64,000 bases of DNA from Methylobacterium sp. NMS14P (GTDB lineage Bacteria; Pseudomonadota; Alphaproteobacteria; Rhizobiales; Beijerinckiaceae), in contig NZ_CP087106.1 in NCBI RefSeq assembly GCF_028583545.1, positions 3,518,501 to 3,582,500 of the forward strand. Reading direction: 5' to 3'. The notes beneath the pieces were generated by a model. It did no database searches. It was not told where the DNA came from and saw only the letters and a program-made list of their open reading frames with translations. Positions 1 to 8,408 of the stretch are shown here, in pieces; positions within the stretch are counted from its first letter, which is position 1, and the number at the start of each line of letters is the position of its first letter. A program made the position numbers and the translations under genes.

Positions 1-59
1 TCGAGGCGATCCAGACGGTCGGCGGGACCACCGAGGCTCGCCAGGACGCGGACGCCTGA
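1..59 (+). CDS. 3' end of an unidentified protein
   Basis: An open frame enters from the left edge and codes for about 18 C-terminal residues ending in EARQDADA before a TGA stop. Nearly every codon ends in G or C, as in real genes of this genome, and a perfect hairpin follows. The fragment is too short to name a product. Confidence 0.5.
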   Translation, partial: EAIQTVGGTTEARQDADA

Positions 60-67
60 TCGAGACC

Positions 68-93
68 GACCCCGGCCCTCGGCGGCCGGGGTC
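68..93 (+). terminator. terminator-like hairpin
   Basis: Perfect 10-bp inverted repeat (GACCCCGGCC and its complement) with a 6-base loop, 8 bases after the stop of the partial gene. No T tract follows, so termination is inferred from position and stem strength. Confidence 0.55.
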
Positions 94-394
94 ATCCGGG
101 GGCTCCGACGCGGTTGAACCCGCGAACGAAGAAACCCGCGTGAATTGAAATAACTCCGGCGCAAACGGTTCCCTATCGAATCTGGCGCCTGCCGGATGCG
201 CCGAACAGTCACTCAGCATTAATCATGTATTGCAACGTCCGGGGGCTCGCCCTAGGTCGCAGCCTTCCTTCGTGACTGCGATCGTGAACCCGCGGGGCCC
301 GCGGCTTGCTCCGTCACCGTCACCAGGCGGCGCTGAAACCTTTCGTGTCTCAGACTGGTACAGAGTCCGACTAAGACGGGACGTTGCGGGTCAG
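94..394. other. intergenic region upstream of the sugar transferase
   Basis: About 300 bases without a convincing gene. The stretch from about 135 to 235 is richer in A and T than its surroundings and is the likely promoter region for the next gene. A TTG at 230 lies in frame with that gene and is an alternative, less likely start. Confidence 0.4.
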
Positions 395-1900
395 ATGTTT
401 CACGATCGGCTTCCGGAGACGTTTCAGGCGCTGCCGACCTCGGCGGAGCGCCGCCGCAATGTGTGGTCGGCCCTGCTGCCGCGCCGCGGTCGTGCGCTGG
501 CGCGCATCGCCCTCTCCATGGCGCTCGCTGTCACCGACATCGCGGCGATCCTGGCGGTGACGCTGGGCATCGAGTGCGCCTACCACGTCCTCGCGCAGGA
601 CAGCACGGTCTGGGCGGGCCTCGTCCGCGGCCTGCGGCTGTCTGCGCTGCTCGCCCTGGTGATCGTCGCCACGAACGTCCTCCGGGAGGAGTACAGCCTC
701 GAGAACGTGATGGCGCAGAAGCCGGGCGTCCAGCGCGCGGTCTCCCTCTGGCTGATCGCCTGGGCCGCCGTGCTGGTCGTGAGCTTCATGACGAAGACGA
801 CCAACGATTACTCGCGGCTCGTCTCGCTCGGGATCTTCGCCGCCGGCCTGCCGGTCCTGATCGGGGCGCGGGCCGCCGTGCGGCGGCTCGTCCGCGATCG
901 GCTGAGCGCCGGCTCGGCCACCGCGAGCCGGATCCACCTCGTGGGCTACGAGGAGGACATCGCGCGCTTCTACGCCGGCAAGGAGGTCGACCAGCTCGGC
1001 TCGCGGATCATCGGGACGAGCTACCTGCGGCGCGTCGATCCCGGCGCCGACGCGGCCACGCGCCACGACCAGCTGCAGGAGGATCTCGACCTCGCGGTCT
1101 CGGTGGTGCGCTTCCTGCGGCCGGACGACGTCTTCGTCCTGGTGCCCTGGGCCGACACCGCGGAGGTCGAGCGCTGCATCGACGCCTTCCTGCGGGTGCC
1201 CTCGGCCCTGCACCTGCGTCCCGGCGCCGTGCTCGACCGGTTCCCCGACCTGCAGGTCGCCCGGGTCGGCGGCGTCTCGGGGATCAACATCGGCCGCCGG
1301 CCGCTCAACGTGGGCGAGGTCATGCTCAAGCGCGCCCTCGACCTGACGGTCGCGACCATCGCCCTCGTGTCGCTGTCGCCGCTGCTCGCCGCGATCGCGG
1401 TCGCGATCAAGCTCGACAGCCCCGGTCCCGTCTTCTTCCGGCAGAAGCGCTACGGCTTCAACCAGCAGCCGTTCGGCGTGTTCAAGTTCCGGTCGATGCG
1501 GGCGGATCCGAGTGCCGCCTTCCGGCAGGCGACCCGCAACGACAGCCGGATCACCCGGATCGGCGCGATCCTGCGCCGGACGAATCTCGACGAGCTGCCC
1601 CAGCTGATCAACGTCCTGCGCGGGGAGATGTCGCTGGTCGGACCCCGTCCGCACGCGCTGGCGCACGACCGGAGCTTCGAGCGCCGGATCGCCCTCTACG
1701 CGCGACGCCACAACGTGAAGCCCGGCATCACCGGCTGGGCCCAGGTCAACGGCTACCGCGGGGAGACGCAGACCGACCTCGCCATGGAGCGGCGCGTCGC
1801 CTGCGACCTGCACTACATCGACAACTGGTCGATCTGGTTCGACATCCAGATCATGATCCAGACGGTCGTCTCGCGCCGCGCCTACCAGAACGCGTTCTGA
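395..1900 (+). CDS. undecaprenyl-phosphate sugar phosphotransferase (WcaJ-type)
   Basis: Expected to move a sugar-1-phosphate from a UDP-sugar onto undecaprenyl phosphate in the inner membrane, the first step of an exopolysaccharide repeat unit. The 501-residue protein has four N-terminal membrane helices, a middle CoA_binding_3-like domain and a fifth hydrophobic segment leading into the bacterial sugar transferase domain (last ~190 residues). Hallmarks there are KRALDLT, SPGPVFFRQKRYG, FKFRSM, DELPQLINVLRGEMSLVGPRP and PGITGWAQVNGYRG. Family and length fit well. The ATG at 395 gives a normal N terminus; the TTG at 230 would add 55 residues of low-complexity sequence. No other polysaccharide genes adjoin it, so the glycan is unknown. 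Confidence 0.88.
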   Translation: MFHDRLPETFQALPTSAERRRNVWSALLPRRGRALARIALSMALAVTDIAAILAVTLGIECAYHVLAQDSTVWAGLVRGLRLSALLALVIVATNVLREEYSLENVMAQKPGVQRAVSLWLIAWAAVLVVSFMTKTTNDYSRLVSLGIFAAGLPVLIGARAAVRRLVRDRLSAGSATASRIHLVGYEEDIARFYAGKEVDQLGSRIIGTSYLRRVDPGADAATRHDQLQEDLDLAVSVVRFLRPDDVFVLVPWADTAEVERCIDAFLRVPSALHLRPGAVLDRFPDLQVARVGGVSGINIGRRPLNVGEVMLKRALDLTVATIALVSLSPLLAAIAVAIKLDSPGPVFFRQKRYGFNQQPFGVFKFRSMRADPSAAFRQATRNDSRITRIGAILRRTNLDELPQLINVLRGEMSLVGPRPHALAHDRSFERRIALYARRHNVKPGITGWAQVNGYRGETQTDLAMERRVACDLHYIDNWSIWFDIQIMIQTVVSRRAYQNAF

Positions 1901-1981
1901 CCGCCACCCGGCGGTCGTCCGGCGCTCCCGGTTCGCGCGGCGCGCTCGGATGGCCGGGCGGCTCGGCCCGGGCGGGGCTCC

Positions 1982-2467
1982 TCAGGGGGCCTGCTTCCGG
2001 CCCCGGCAGGCGCCGCAATCGCCCTCGACCTCCAGGATGCTGTGGGTCGGTGTGAACCCGGCCCGCTCGAGCGTGCGCCCGAGGCTGCCCTCGACCTCCT
2101 CCGACGAGGCCTCGTCGACGCCCCCGCAGGTGCGGCAGATCAGGAAGATGACCCCCTCTCCGGGCGCGTGGTCGTGCGCGCAGGGGATGAAGGCGTTGCG
2201 GCTCGCGATCCGGTGGACCAGCCCCTGCTCCATGAGGAAGTCGAGAGCGCGGTAGACCGAGACCGGGGCCACGCGCTTGCCCGGCGCGCTCAGCCGCTCG
2301 GCGATGTCGTAGGCGCCCTGAGCCTTCCCGGCCTCGGCCACGGCCACCAGAACCTCCCGGCGCAGGGGCGTGAACTGAAGACCGCGCTCGCGACACAGGG
2401 CCTCGGCCCGCGCGAGCGTGTCACCGGTGCCGGCGTGGCACGCGTCGTGACCCTCGTGACGGTGCAT
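1982..2467 (-). CDS. zur: Fur-family zinc uptake regulator Zur
   Basis: A 161-residue Fur-family repressor, probably Zur: it would bind DNA when loaded with zinc and repress zinc import. An N-terminal winged-helix region (TPLRREVLVAVAEAGKAQGAYDI, then VSVYRALDFLMEQGLVHRI) is followed by the metal-binding dimerisation half. That half has CAHDHAPGEG and two Cys pairs, CRTCGG and CGACRG, the structural zinc site. The extra His/Cys-rich N terminus (HRHEGHDACH) is not a core family feature. It is transcribed divergently from znuCB with a Zur-like operator between them, which favours Zur over Fur or Mur. Confidence 0.88.
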   Translation of the reverse strand: MHRHEGHDACHAGTGDTLARAEALCRERGLQFTPLRREVLVAVAEAGKAQGAYDIAERLSAPGKRVAPVSVYRALDFLMEQGLVHRIASRNAFIPCAHDHAPGEGVIFLICRTCGGVDEASSEEVEGSLGRTLERAGFTPTHSILEVEGDCGACRGRKQAP

Positions 2468-2506
2468 GATTGCTCCAGACGTGATCCGCAGGTTGTCCCG
2501 CGGGTT

Positions 2507-2521
2507 TGTTACAGTGTATCA
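2507..2521. promoter_or_regulatory. Zur-box-like operator
   Basis: The 15-mer TGTTACAGTGTATCA matches the usual Zur palindrome TGTTATANTATAACA at 11 of its 14 defined positions. It lies between divergent zur and the zinc transport operon, where it could repress both. The family consensus is known; the assignment here is by eye. Confidence 0.6.
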
Positions 2522-2590
2522 CCCCGGCCCAGCACCGCACCAGTAGCCCGCGTGGTGCCCGCGCCGGCCCGAGCGCGCGACGAGGACTCC

Positions 2591-2725
2591 GTGCCGACCA
2601 TTCCCAGCCCGAGACACGCGGCGCGGCGATCGCTGTTCCAGAGCGGGATCGGCCTGCGGCTGGCGCTCGCCGCGCTCTTCTCGGCGCTGGTCTGGCTGAC
2701 CATCGCCTGGGCGCTCGCCACATGA
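2591..2725 (+). CDS. 44-residue single-helix membrane protein
   Basis: A small frame begins with GTG, 5 bases after a GAGG ribosome-binding site, and ends in an ATGA overlap with the znuC start. The product has a basic N terminus (PRHAARRS) and one membrane helix (ALAALFSALVWLTIAWALA). It is unlike ZnuA and has no recognised domain. The overlap suggests translational coupling with znuC, so it may be an accessory subunit of the zinc transporter. It could instead be a leader whose translation opens the znuC start. Confidence 0.55.
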   Translation: MPTIPSPRHAARRSLFQSGIGLRLALAALFSALVWLTIAWALAT

Positions 2726-3522
2726 GCGGCCCGATCCCGGATTCGATCCGCCTCGTCGGCCTCACCCTCGGTTACGACCGCCATCCGGCGGTCCACCACC
2801 TCGACGGGTCCGTGCGGGCCGGCGACCTGCTCGCCCTGGTCGGTCCGAACGGGGCCGGCAAGTCGACGCTCCTCAAGGGCATGGCCGGAGAGATCCGCTG
2901 CCTGGACGGCCGCATCGAGCGCGCGGGCGCCTTCGCCTACATGCCGCAGGTGGACGAGATCGACCGGAGCTTCCCGCTCACCGTCATGGATCTCGCCGGC
3001 ATGGGCCTGTGGCGGCGCGCAGGGGCGTGGCGCAGCCTCACCCGGCGGCGCCCGGCCATCGAGGCGGCGCTGGCGGCGGTCGGGCTCGACGGCTTCGCGG
3101 CGCGGCCGATCGGGACCCTGTCGGGCGGGCAGTTCCGGCGCGCGCTGTTCGCCCGGCTCATCCTGCAGGACTGCCCCGTCGTGCTCCTCGACGAGCCGTT
3201 CACCGGCATCGACGCGCGGACGGTGGACGATCTCCTGGTGCTCATCCGCGCGTGGCACGCCGAAGGGCGGACCGTGGTCGCGGCCCTCCACGACCTCCAG
3301 CAGGTCCGGGCGCACTTCCCGACGACCCTGCTGCTGGCCCGGGAGCCCGTGGCCTGGGGACCGACCGCGCGCGTCCTGACGGCCGAGAACCTCGCCCGCG
3401 CCCGCAACCTGTCCGAGGCCTGGGACGAGGGCGCGGCGATCTGCGCCGGTCCGCGGGCGGTCGCGGCGGCCGCGCACGACCACGGCGGCGCCGGCCATCA
3501 CCACCACGAGGACGCCGCGTGA
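2722..3522 (+). CDS. znuC: zinc ABC transporter ATP-binding protein ZnuC
   Basis: The 266-residue ATPase would drive zinc import with ZnuB. It has Walker A GPNGAGKST (residues 41-49), Q-loop region YMPQVDEID, signature LSGGQFRRALFARL, Walker B VVLLDEPFTGID and switch AALHD. The C-terminal tail is His-rich (HDHGGAGHHHHEDAA), which may bind metal. It overlaps the preceding small frame by ATGA and znuB by GTGA, so the three genes form one coupled unit. Zinc rather than manganese is inferred from the adjacent zur and operator. A periplasmic ZnuA is not encoded nearby. Confidence 0.88.
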   Translation: MSGPIPDSIRLVGLTLGYDRHPAVHHLDGSVRAGDLLALVGPNGAGKSTLLKGMAGEIRCLDGRIERAGAFAYMPQVDEIDRSFPLTVMDLAGMGLWRRAGAWRSLTRRRPAIEAALAAVGLDGFAARPIGTLSGGQFRRALFARLILQDCPVVLLDEPFTGIDARTVDDLLVLIRAWHAEGRTVVAALHDLQQVRAHFPTTLLLAREPVAWGPTARVLTAENLARARNLSEAWDEGAAICAGPRAVAAAAHDHGGAGHHHHEDAA

Positions 3523-4394
3523 CCGATCCGCTCGGATCCCTGTTCGCGCCGTTCGTGGAGTTCGGCTTCATGCGCCGGGCCCTGGCGGGCTGCCTCGCGC
3601 TGTCGGTGTCGGCGCCGCCCATCGGCGTGTTCCTGACGCTGCGCCGCATGAGCCTGATGAGCGACGCGATGAGCCACGCGATCCTGCCCGGGGCCGCGGT
3701 CGGCTTCCTGGTCGCCGGCCTGTCCCTGCCGGCGATGACGCTGGGCGGCCTCGTCGCCGGTCTCGCGGTCGCCCTCCTCGCCGGCGCCGTCACCCGGGCG
3801 ACGGTCGTGCGGGAGGACGCCAACCTCGCGGCCTTCTACCTCATCTCGCTCGCGGCCGGCGTGCTGCTGGTGTCGCTGCGCGGATCGCAGATCGACCTCA
3901 TGCACTTCCTGTTCGGCTCGGTCCTGGCGCTGGACGACGCCGCCCTGTGGCTGCTCGGCGGCATCAGCACGCTGACCCTGCTGGCCCTCGCCCTGATCTA
4001 CCGGCCGCTCGTGATGGAATGCGTCGACCCGCTGTTCCTGCGGAGCGTCAGCCGCAGCGGCGGCCCGGTCCACCTCGCCTTCCTGGCGCTGGTCGTGGTC
4101 AACCTCGTCGGCGGGTTCCAGGCCCTCGGCACGCTGCTGGCGGTGGGCCTGATGCTGCTGCCGGCGGTGGCGGCCCGGTTCTGGGCGCGCGACCTGGCCG
4201 GGCTGATCCCGGTCTCGATGCTGATCGCCGCCCTGGCGAGCGTGTCGGGGCTCAGCCTGTCGTACCGGTACGACGTGCCGAGCGGACCGGCCATCGTGCT
4301 GGCCGCCGGCGCGCTCTACGTCGTCTCGATGATGGTCGGCCCGCGCGACGGCCTGCTCCGCCGCCTCGTCCGGCCGCGCCACCTCGAGGCCTGA
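3519..4394 (+). CDS. znuB: zinc ABC transporter permease ZnuB
   Basis: A 291-residue ABC-3 family permease with about eight hydrophobic helices. The family signature region LTLRRMSLMSDAMSHAILPGAAVGF is near residues 37-61. It forms the membrane channel for the metal taken up by the ZnuC-driven transporter. The GTG start overlaps the znuC stop (GTGA), which fixes both the start and the operon. Transcription is probably under Zur control from the shared promoter. Confidence 0.88.
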   Translation: MTDPLGSLFAPFVEFGFMRRALAGCLALSVSAPPIGVFLTLRRMSLMSDAMSHAILPGAAVGFLVAGLSLPAMTLGGLVAGLAVALLAGAVTRATVVREDANLAAFYLISLAAGVLLVSLRGSQIDLMHFLFGSVLALDDAALWLLGGISTLTLLALALIYRPLVMECVDPLFLRSVSRSGGPVHLAFLALVVVNLVGGFQALGTLLAVGLMLLPAVAARFWARDLAGLIPVSMLIAALASVSGLSLSYRYDVPSGPAIVLAAGALYVVSMMVGPRDGLLRRLVRPRHLEA

Positions 4395-5258
4395 TCAGGG
4401 CTGATCCTTGAGCGCGGCGAGCCCCTCGCGATAGGTCGGGTAGGCGAGCGCGACGCCGAGCTCGTCGCGGATCAGCCGGTTCCGCACGCGCTTGTTCTCG
4501 CCGTAGAAGCTGCGCGCCATCGGCGACAGGTCGGCGGTCTCGAAATCGATCTCGGGCGGCAGCGGCAGGCCTGTGAGGGCCGCCGCGTGCTCGGTCACGG
4601 TCTGGGGCGCGGTCGGCTCGTCGTCGGTGACGTTGTAGATCGCCCCCGGCCGCGGCCGGTCGATCGAGGCGAGCAGCGTCGTGGCGATGTCGTCGACGTG
4701 GATGCGGTTGAAGACCTGCCCGGCCTTCACGATGCGCTGCGAGCGGCCCTCGCGCAGCTTGACGATCGGGTTGCGCCCGGGTCCGTAGATGCCCGACAGC
4801 CGGAACACCTGCACCGCCTTGCCGGTCGCGGCGCCGAGCGCGAGCCACGCCGCCTCGGCGTCGAGGCGCACCTTGGACCGGGCGCTGCGCGGGGTCGCCG
4901 GCGTGGCCTCGTCGATCCAGGCGCCGCCCTGGTCGCCGTAGACGCCGATGGTCGACAGGTAGCCGATCCACCGGATCCGGCTCGCCGCGACGGCGTCGGC
5001 GTGGCAGGCCAGCACCGGGTCGCCGGCCTCACCGGGGGGCGCCGAGACGAGGAGCACGTCCGTGTCGGCGAGATCCGCGGCGATCCGGGGATCGTCGGCC
5101 TCCGGCCCGAAGGCGCGCATGGCGAAGCCCGTCTCCGCCGCGACGCGGTCGGCGGCCGCGGGGTCGGTGACGGTGGCGCGGACGGTCCCGAAGCGCGCCC
5201 GTGCCCGCTCGGCGAAGTGGCGGCCGGTGAAGCCGAGCCCGAAGACGAAGAGATTCAT
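4395..5258 (-). CDS. SDR-superfamily NAD(P)-binding protein (YeeZ-like)
   Basis: A 287-residue atypical short-chain dehydrogenase/epimerase-like protein. The N-terminal nucleotide-binding turn reads FGLGFTGRHFAE. A central STIGVYGDQGG segment and later RLSGIYGPGRNP resemble NAD-dependent epimerases, but the classical YxxxK pair is not intact: the lysine position lies in a PRSARSKVR stretch. The substrate is unknown. The ATG start overlaps the queG stop by four bases, so it is translated from the GST-queG message. It could be a sugar epimerase or a non-catalytic NAD-binding protein. Confidence 0.7.
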   Translation of the reverse strand: MNLFVFGLGFTGRHFAERARARFGTVRATVTDPAAADRVAAETGFAMRAFGPEADDPRIAADLADTDVLLVSAPPGEAGDPVLACHADAVAASRIRWIGYLSTIGVYGDQGGAWIDEATPATPRSARSKVRLDAEAAWLALGAATGKAVQVFRLSGIYGPGRNPIVKLREGRSQRIVKAGQVFNRIHVDDIATTLLASIDRPRPGAIYNVTDDEPTAPQTVTEHAAALTGLPLPPEIDFETADLSPMARSFYGENKRVRNRLIRDELGVALAYPTYREGLAALKDQP

Positions 5259-6433
5259 GCGGCGGATGTCTCGTCCGCCCGCGGTTCCGTCAAGCCGGTG
5301 GCGGCCCGCCACTCGTCGCGCACGTGGCCGTCCGTCTCGTCATCGCCGTGCTGCCGACGGAGCGCGCGCACGGCCTCCGGCGCCAGCAGCCGGGCGCAGG
5401 CCCAGACCGCCATGCCGCGCACCAGCGCGGACGGGTCGCGCAGCCGCGCGACGGCGGCCTCCGCCAGCGACGGGTCTCCCGAATTTCCGATCGCGATCAT
5501 GACGTTCCGGAGGAAGCGGTCGCGCCCCGTGCGCTTCACCGGCGTGCCGGCGAAGAACGCGCGGAAGGCCGCGCCGTCGAGGCCCGCGAGATCCGCGAGC
5601 GCCGGGGCCGCCAGGTCCGCACGCGCGGCGAGCCGGTGCTCCGCCGCGGTGCGGGCGAACTTGTTCCACGGACAGACGGCCAGGCAATCGTCGCAACCGA
5701 AGACCCGGTTGCCGATCGCCGGCCGGAAGGCCGCGGGGATCGGCCCGGCATGCTCGATCGTCAGGTACGAGATGCAGCGGCGGGCATCGAGCCGGTAGGG
5801 CGCCGGGAAGGCGTCGGTGGGGCAGACGTCGAGGCAGGCGCGGCAGGAGCCGCAATGGTCGCGCTCCGGGGTATCGGGCTCGAATTCTGCGCTCGTGTAG
5901 ATCGCGCCGAGGAGCAGCCAGTTGCCGTGGCCGCGGGAGATCAGCACCGTGTGCTTGCCCTGCCAGCCGAGGCCGGCCGCCTCCGCCAGGGTCTTCTCCA
6001 TGACGGGGGCGGTGTCGCAGAAAACCTTCACCCGCACGTCGCCCTTGGCCGACAGATACCCGCCCAATTCTTTCAGGCGGCCCTTCAAAACCTCGTGATA
6101 ATCCCGCCGCTGCGCGTAGGCGGCGACGGCACCGCGGTCGCGGCGCGCCACGAGGTCGAGGGGATCGTGCTCCGGCCGGTAGCTCATCGCCAGGACCAGG
6201 ATGCTGCGCACCCCGGGCCACAGCGCGATCGGGCTGGCGCGCTGGTCGGCCCGCTCCGCCATCCAGTCCATGGTGCCCTGCGCGCCCTCGGCGAGCCAGG
6301 CGGACAGGCGTCCTGGCAGGTCGGGGAGCCGGTCGGGCCGGGTCACGCGCAGGCCGCAGAACCCGAGCGTCCGGGCCCGGGTCTCGACGAGGCGGCGCAG
6401 GTCGGCGCCGTGATAGGTCCGTCGGGCGTTCAG
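5255..6433 (-). CDS. queG: epoxyqueuosine reductase QueG
   Basis: Catalyses the last step of queuosine tRNA modification, reducing epoxyqueuosine with a cobalamin and iron-sulfur enzyme. The N-terminal domain carries the conserved FCDTAPVMEK segment. Two 4Fe-4S motifs follow, CGSCRACLDVCPTDAF and CDDCLAVCPW, and a C-terminal helical-repeat region (VARLRDPSALVRGMAVWACARLL). No ATG, GTG or TTG lies where the family begins. A CTG at 6433 overlapping the GST stop gives 392 residues, close to the usual length, and is chosen. The first GTG (6346) would delete the N-terminal helix. Function is confident, the start less so. Confidence 0.87.
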   Translation of the reverse strand: MNARRTYHGADLRRLVETRARTLGFCGLRVTRPDRLPDLPGRLSAWLAEGAQGTMDWMAERADQRASPIALWPGVRSILVLAMSYRPEHDPLDLVARRDRGAVAAYAQRRDYHEVLKGRLKELGGYLSAKGDVRVKVFCDTAPVMEKTLAEAAGLGWQGKHTVLISRGHGNWLLLGAIYTSAEFEPDTPERDHCGSCRACLDVCPTDAFPAPYRLDARRCISYLTIEHAGPIPAAFRPAIGNRVFGCDDCLAVCPWNKFARTAAEHRLAARADLAAPALADLAGLDGAAFRAFFAGTPVKRTGRDRFLRNVMIAIGNSGDPSLAEAAVARLRDPSALVRGMAVWACARLLAPEAVRALRRQHGDDETDGHVRDEWRAATGLTEPRADETSAA

Positions 6434-7122
6434 AAATCCAGATCCGCGTAGTGGGCGGCCGGCGCCATCCCGGCCACACGGTCGGCGAGCAGGGCGCGGA
6501 ACGAGGGCCGCGACTTGACCCGAGCGTACCAGTTCCGCGCCATCTCGTCCTCGTCCCAGGGCACGTCGCCCAGGTAGTCGACGCAGGAGAGATGGGCGGC
6601 CGCCGCGAGATCGGCATAGGTCAGGTTGTCGCCGGCGAGCCAGCGCCGCCGCGCGATGAGGTAGCCGATGTACTTGAGGTGGTAGCGCACGTTGGAGCGC
6701 GCCGCGCGGATCGCGTTCATGTCGGGAGGGCCGCCGCCCTCGTTGGCCGACATGAAGCGCTTCGAGATCTTCTCGTTGACGAGGTAGGCGGTCACCTCGG
6801 ACTCGAACTTGACCAGGAACCAGTCGAGCAGGCGCCGCACCTCGACGCGCTCGACCGTGTCCTCCGGCAGCATCCGCCGCCCCGAGAGCCCGAGGCCGCG
6901 GGTCTCGTCGAGGTACTCGGCGATCACGCCGGCACCGGGCACGACGAGGCCGTTCTGCTCCAGCAGCACGGGCGTGACGCCCGCCGGGTTGATCAGCAGG
7001 AAGTCGTCGCGCCGTTCCCACGGCCGTTCTTCGAACAGCGTCGGTTCCATGCCCATCTCGGCGAGCACGAGACGGATGAATCGGGAATTCGCGCAGAAGG
7101 GGAAATGGTAGAGGGTTGCCAT
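6430..7122 (-). CDS. glutathione S-transferase family protein
   Basis: A 230-residue cytosolic GST-fold protein. The N-terminal thioredoxin-like domain starts LYHFPFCANSRFIRLVLAEMG and holds the cis-proline glutathione site NPAGVTPVLLE. The helical C-terminal half includes LAGDNLTYADLAAAAHLSCVDYLG, typical of this family. It heads a minus-strand group with queG and the SDR-like gene, its stop overlapping the queG start. The substrate cannot be read from sequence. Confidence 0.85.
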   Translation of the reverse strand: MATLYHFPFCANSRFIRLVLAEMGMEPTLFEERPWERRDDFLLINPAGVTPVLLEQNGLVVPGAGVIAEYLDETRGLGLSGRRMLPEDTVERVEVRRLLDWFLVKFESEVTAYLVNEKISKRFMSANEGGGPPDMNAIRAARSNVRYHLKYIGYLIARRRWLAGDNLTYADLAAAAHLSCVDYLGDVPWDEDEMARNWYARVKSRPSFRALLADRVAGMAPAAHYADLDF

Positions 7123-7375
7123 CGAGGCCGTGCGGGACGTTCGGTCTGCCAGCGCGGCCGGTCCCGCGCTCGTCGTGGGTCCTGATGCGCGGGTCTTCGG
7201 CGCGCAGGACTTCGGACCGAGCGTTATTGCCCGACCGTTGCCGAGCCCTTAACACGCGCGGCCCGACCCGGTAACTGCCCGTCAACCCTGATCGGCGAAG
7301 CCTCGGGTACAACCATTTCGCGTGGCAGGCGGTGGCCCGACGGGGGCCTCCGCGCCCGCGGCACAAGGCGTCGCG

Positions 7376-8179
7376 ATGGATCCGGCAAGCATCGGCAAGG
7401 CAGTGCTGCTCGCCCTGGTGGAGGGGGCGACCGAGTTCATCCCGGTCTCCTCCACCGGCCACCAGCTGCTGGTGGGGCACTTCATCGGCTTCCACTCGCC
7501 CAACAACACCTTCGAGGTGCTGATCCAGCTCGGCGCGATCCTGGCGATCCTGCTGGTGTATTTCCGTCGCCTCCTGGGGATCGCCACCGCGGTCCCGTCC
7601 GACCCGAAGGCGCGCCGCTTCGTGCTCGGCATCCTGGTGGCGTTCCTGCCGGCGGCGATCATCGGCGGCCTCTTCTCGAAGCTGATCAAGGCCTACCTGT
7701 TCAACCCGTGGATCGTCTGCGCGACCCTCGTGGCCGGCGGCCTCGTGCTCCTCGTCATCGACGACACCGACCTCGAGGTGAAGAAGACCGACGTCTACGA
7801 TTTCTCGCTGCCGATGGACCTGAAGATCGGCATCTTCCAGTGCCTGGCGATGATCCCCGGCGTCTCGCGCTCGGGCGCCACGATCGTGGGCGCGATGCTG
7901 ATGGGCGCCGACAAGCGCTCGGCCACCGAGTTCTCGTTCTACCTCGCGATGCCGACCATGGCGGGCGCCTTCGCCAAGGACCTGCTCGACAATTACAAGT
8001 ACCTTTCGAGCAACGATGTCGGCCTGATCGTGATCGGCTTCATCGTGTCGTTCGTCTCGGCGCTGTTCGTGGTGCGGGTTCTCCTCGACTACGTCTCCCG
8101 CCACGGCTTCTGGCTGTTCGCGTGGTGGCGGATCATCGTCGGCGCCCTCGGCTTCGCAGGCCTGATAATCCTCGGCTGA
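7376..8179 (+). CDS. uppP: undecaprenyl-diphosphatase UppP
   Basis: A 267-residue inner-membrane phosphatase that recycles undecaprenyl diphosphate to the monophosphate carrier used for peptidoglycan and polysaccharide export. Both catalytic signatures are present: [14 protein letters not shown] near residues 15-28 and [10 protein letters not shown] near 163-172. Several membrane helices and a family-typical ending ([13 protein letters not shown]) follow. The ATG at 7376 matches the family start; a GTG 54 bases earlier is possible but adds low-complexity residues. Also known as BacA from bacitracin resistance on overexpression. Confidence 0.93.
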   Translation: MDPASIGKAVLLALVEGATEFIPVSSTGHQLLVGHFIGFHSPNNTFEVLIQLGAILAILLVYFRRLLGIATAVPSDPKARRFVLGILVAFLPAAIIGGLFSKLIKAYLFNPWIVCATLVAGGLVLLVIDDTDLEVKKTDVYDFSLPMDLKIGIFQCLAMIPGVSRSGATIVGAMLMGADKRSATEFSFYLAMPTMAGAFAKDLLDNYKYLSSNDVGLIVIGFIVSFVSALFVVRVLLDYVSRHGFWLFAWWRIIVGALGFAGLIILG

Positions 8180-8203
8180 CGCGGAGGGCGTCGCGCTCCG
8201 TGC

Positions 8204-8240
8204 GGTCGTTCCGGGCTCGCCGTCGGGGCCCCGGAACGCC
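8204..8240. repeat. partial copy of a dispersed intergenic repeat
   Basis: Contains TTCCGGGCTCGCC and GGGGCCCCGGAACG, resembling the ends of longer intergenic repeats at 18319 and 28758. It lies between uppP and mutA. It may be a REP-like element, judged by eye only. Confidence 0.35.
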
Positions 8241-8408
8241 GATCCGGATCGGCGGGCGCCCCTCGCCTCGCCTCCGCCGCGTCACTCAAAAATCGGTGAT
8301 CCCCGGGTTGAGCTTTCCTAAACCATCGGGCGATTGCCAGCGGCGGAGCGGCGTGCGAGGCAAACGCATGAAAGCGGCGCAGAAGACGCCGCGCCCTGGG
8401 ACGTACCG

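Noticed and set aside
371..1813. Long open frame antisense to the sugar transferase
   Set aside because: High GC keeps antisense frames open; the product is compositionally biased and the sense frame has clear domain motifs.
5675..8104. Very long minus-strand frame running through the GST and uppP regions
   Set aside because: Only the part below 6433 is queG; the rest is an open shadow of other genes, not a fused protein.
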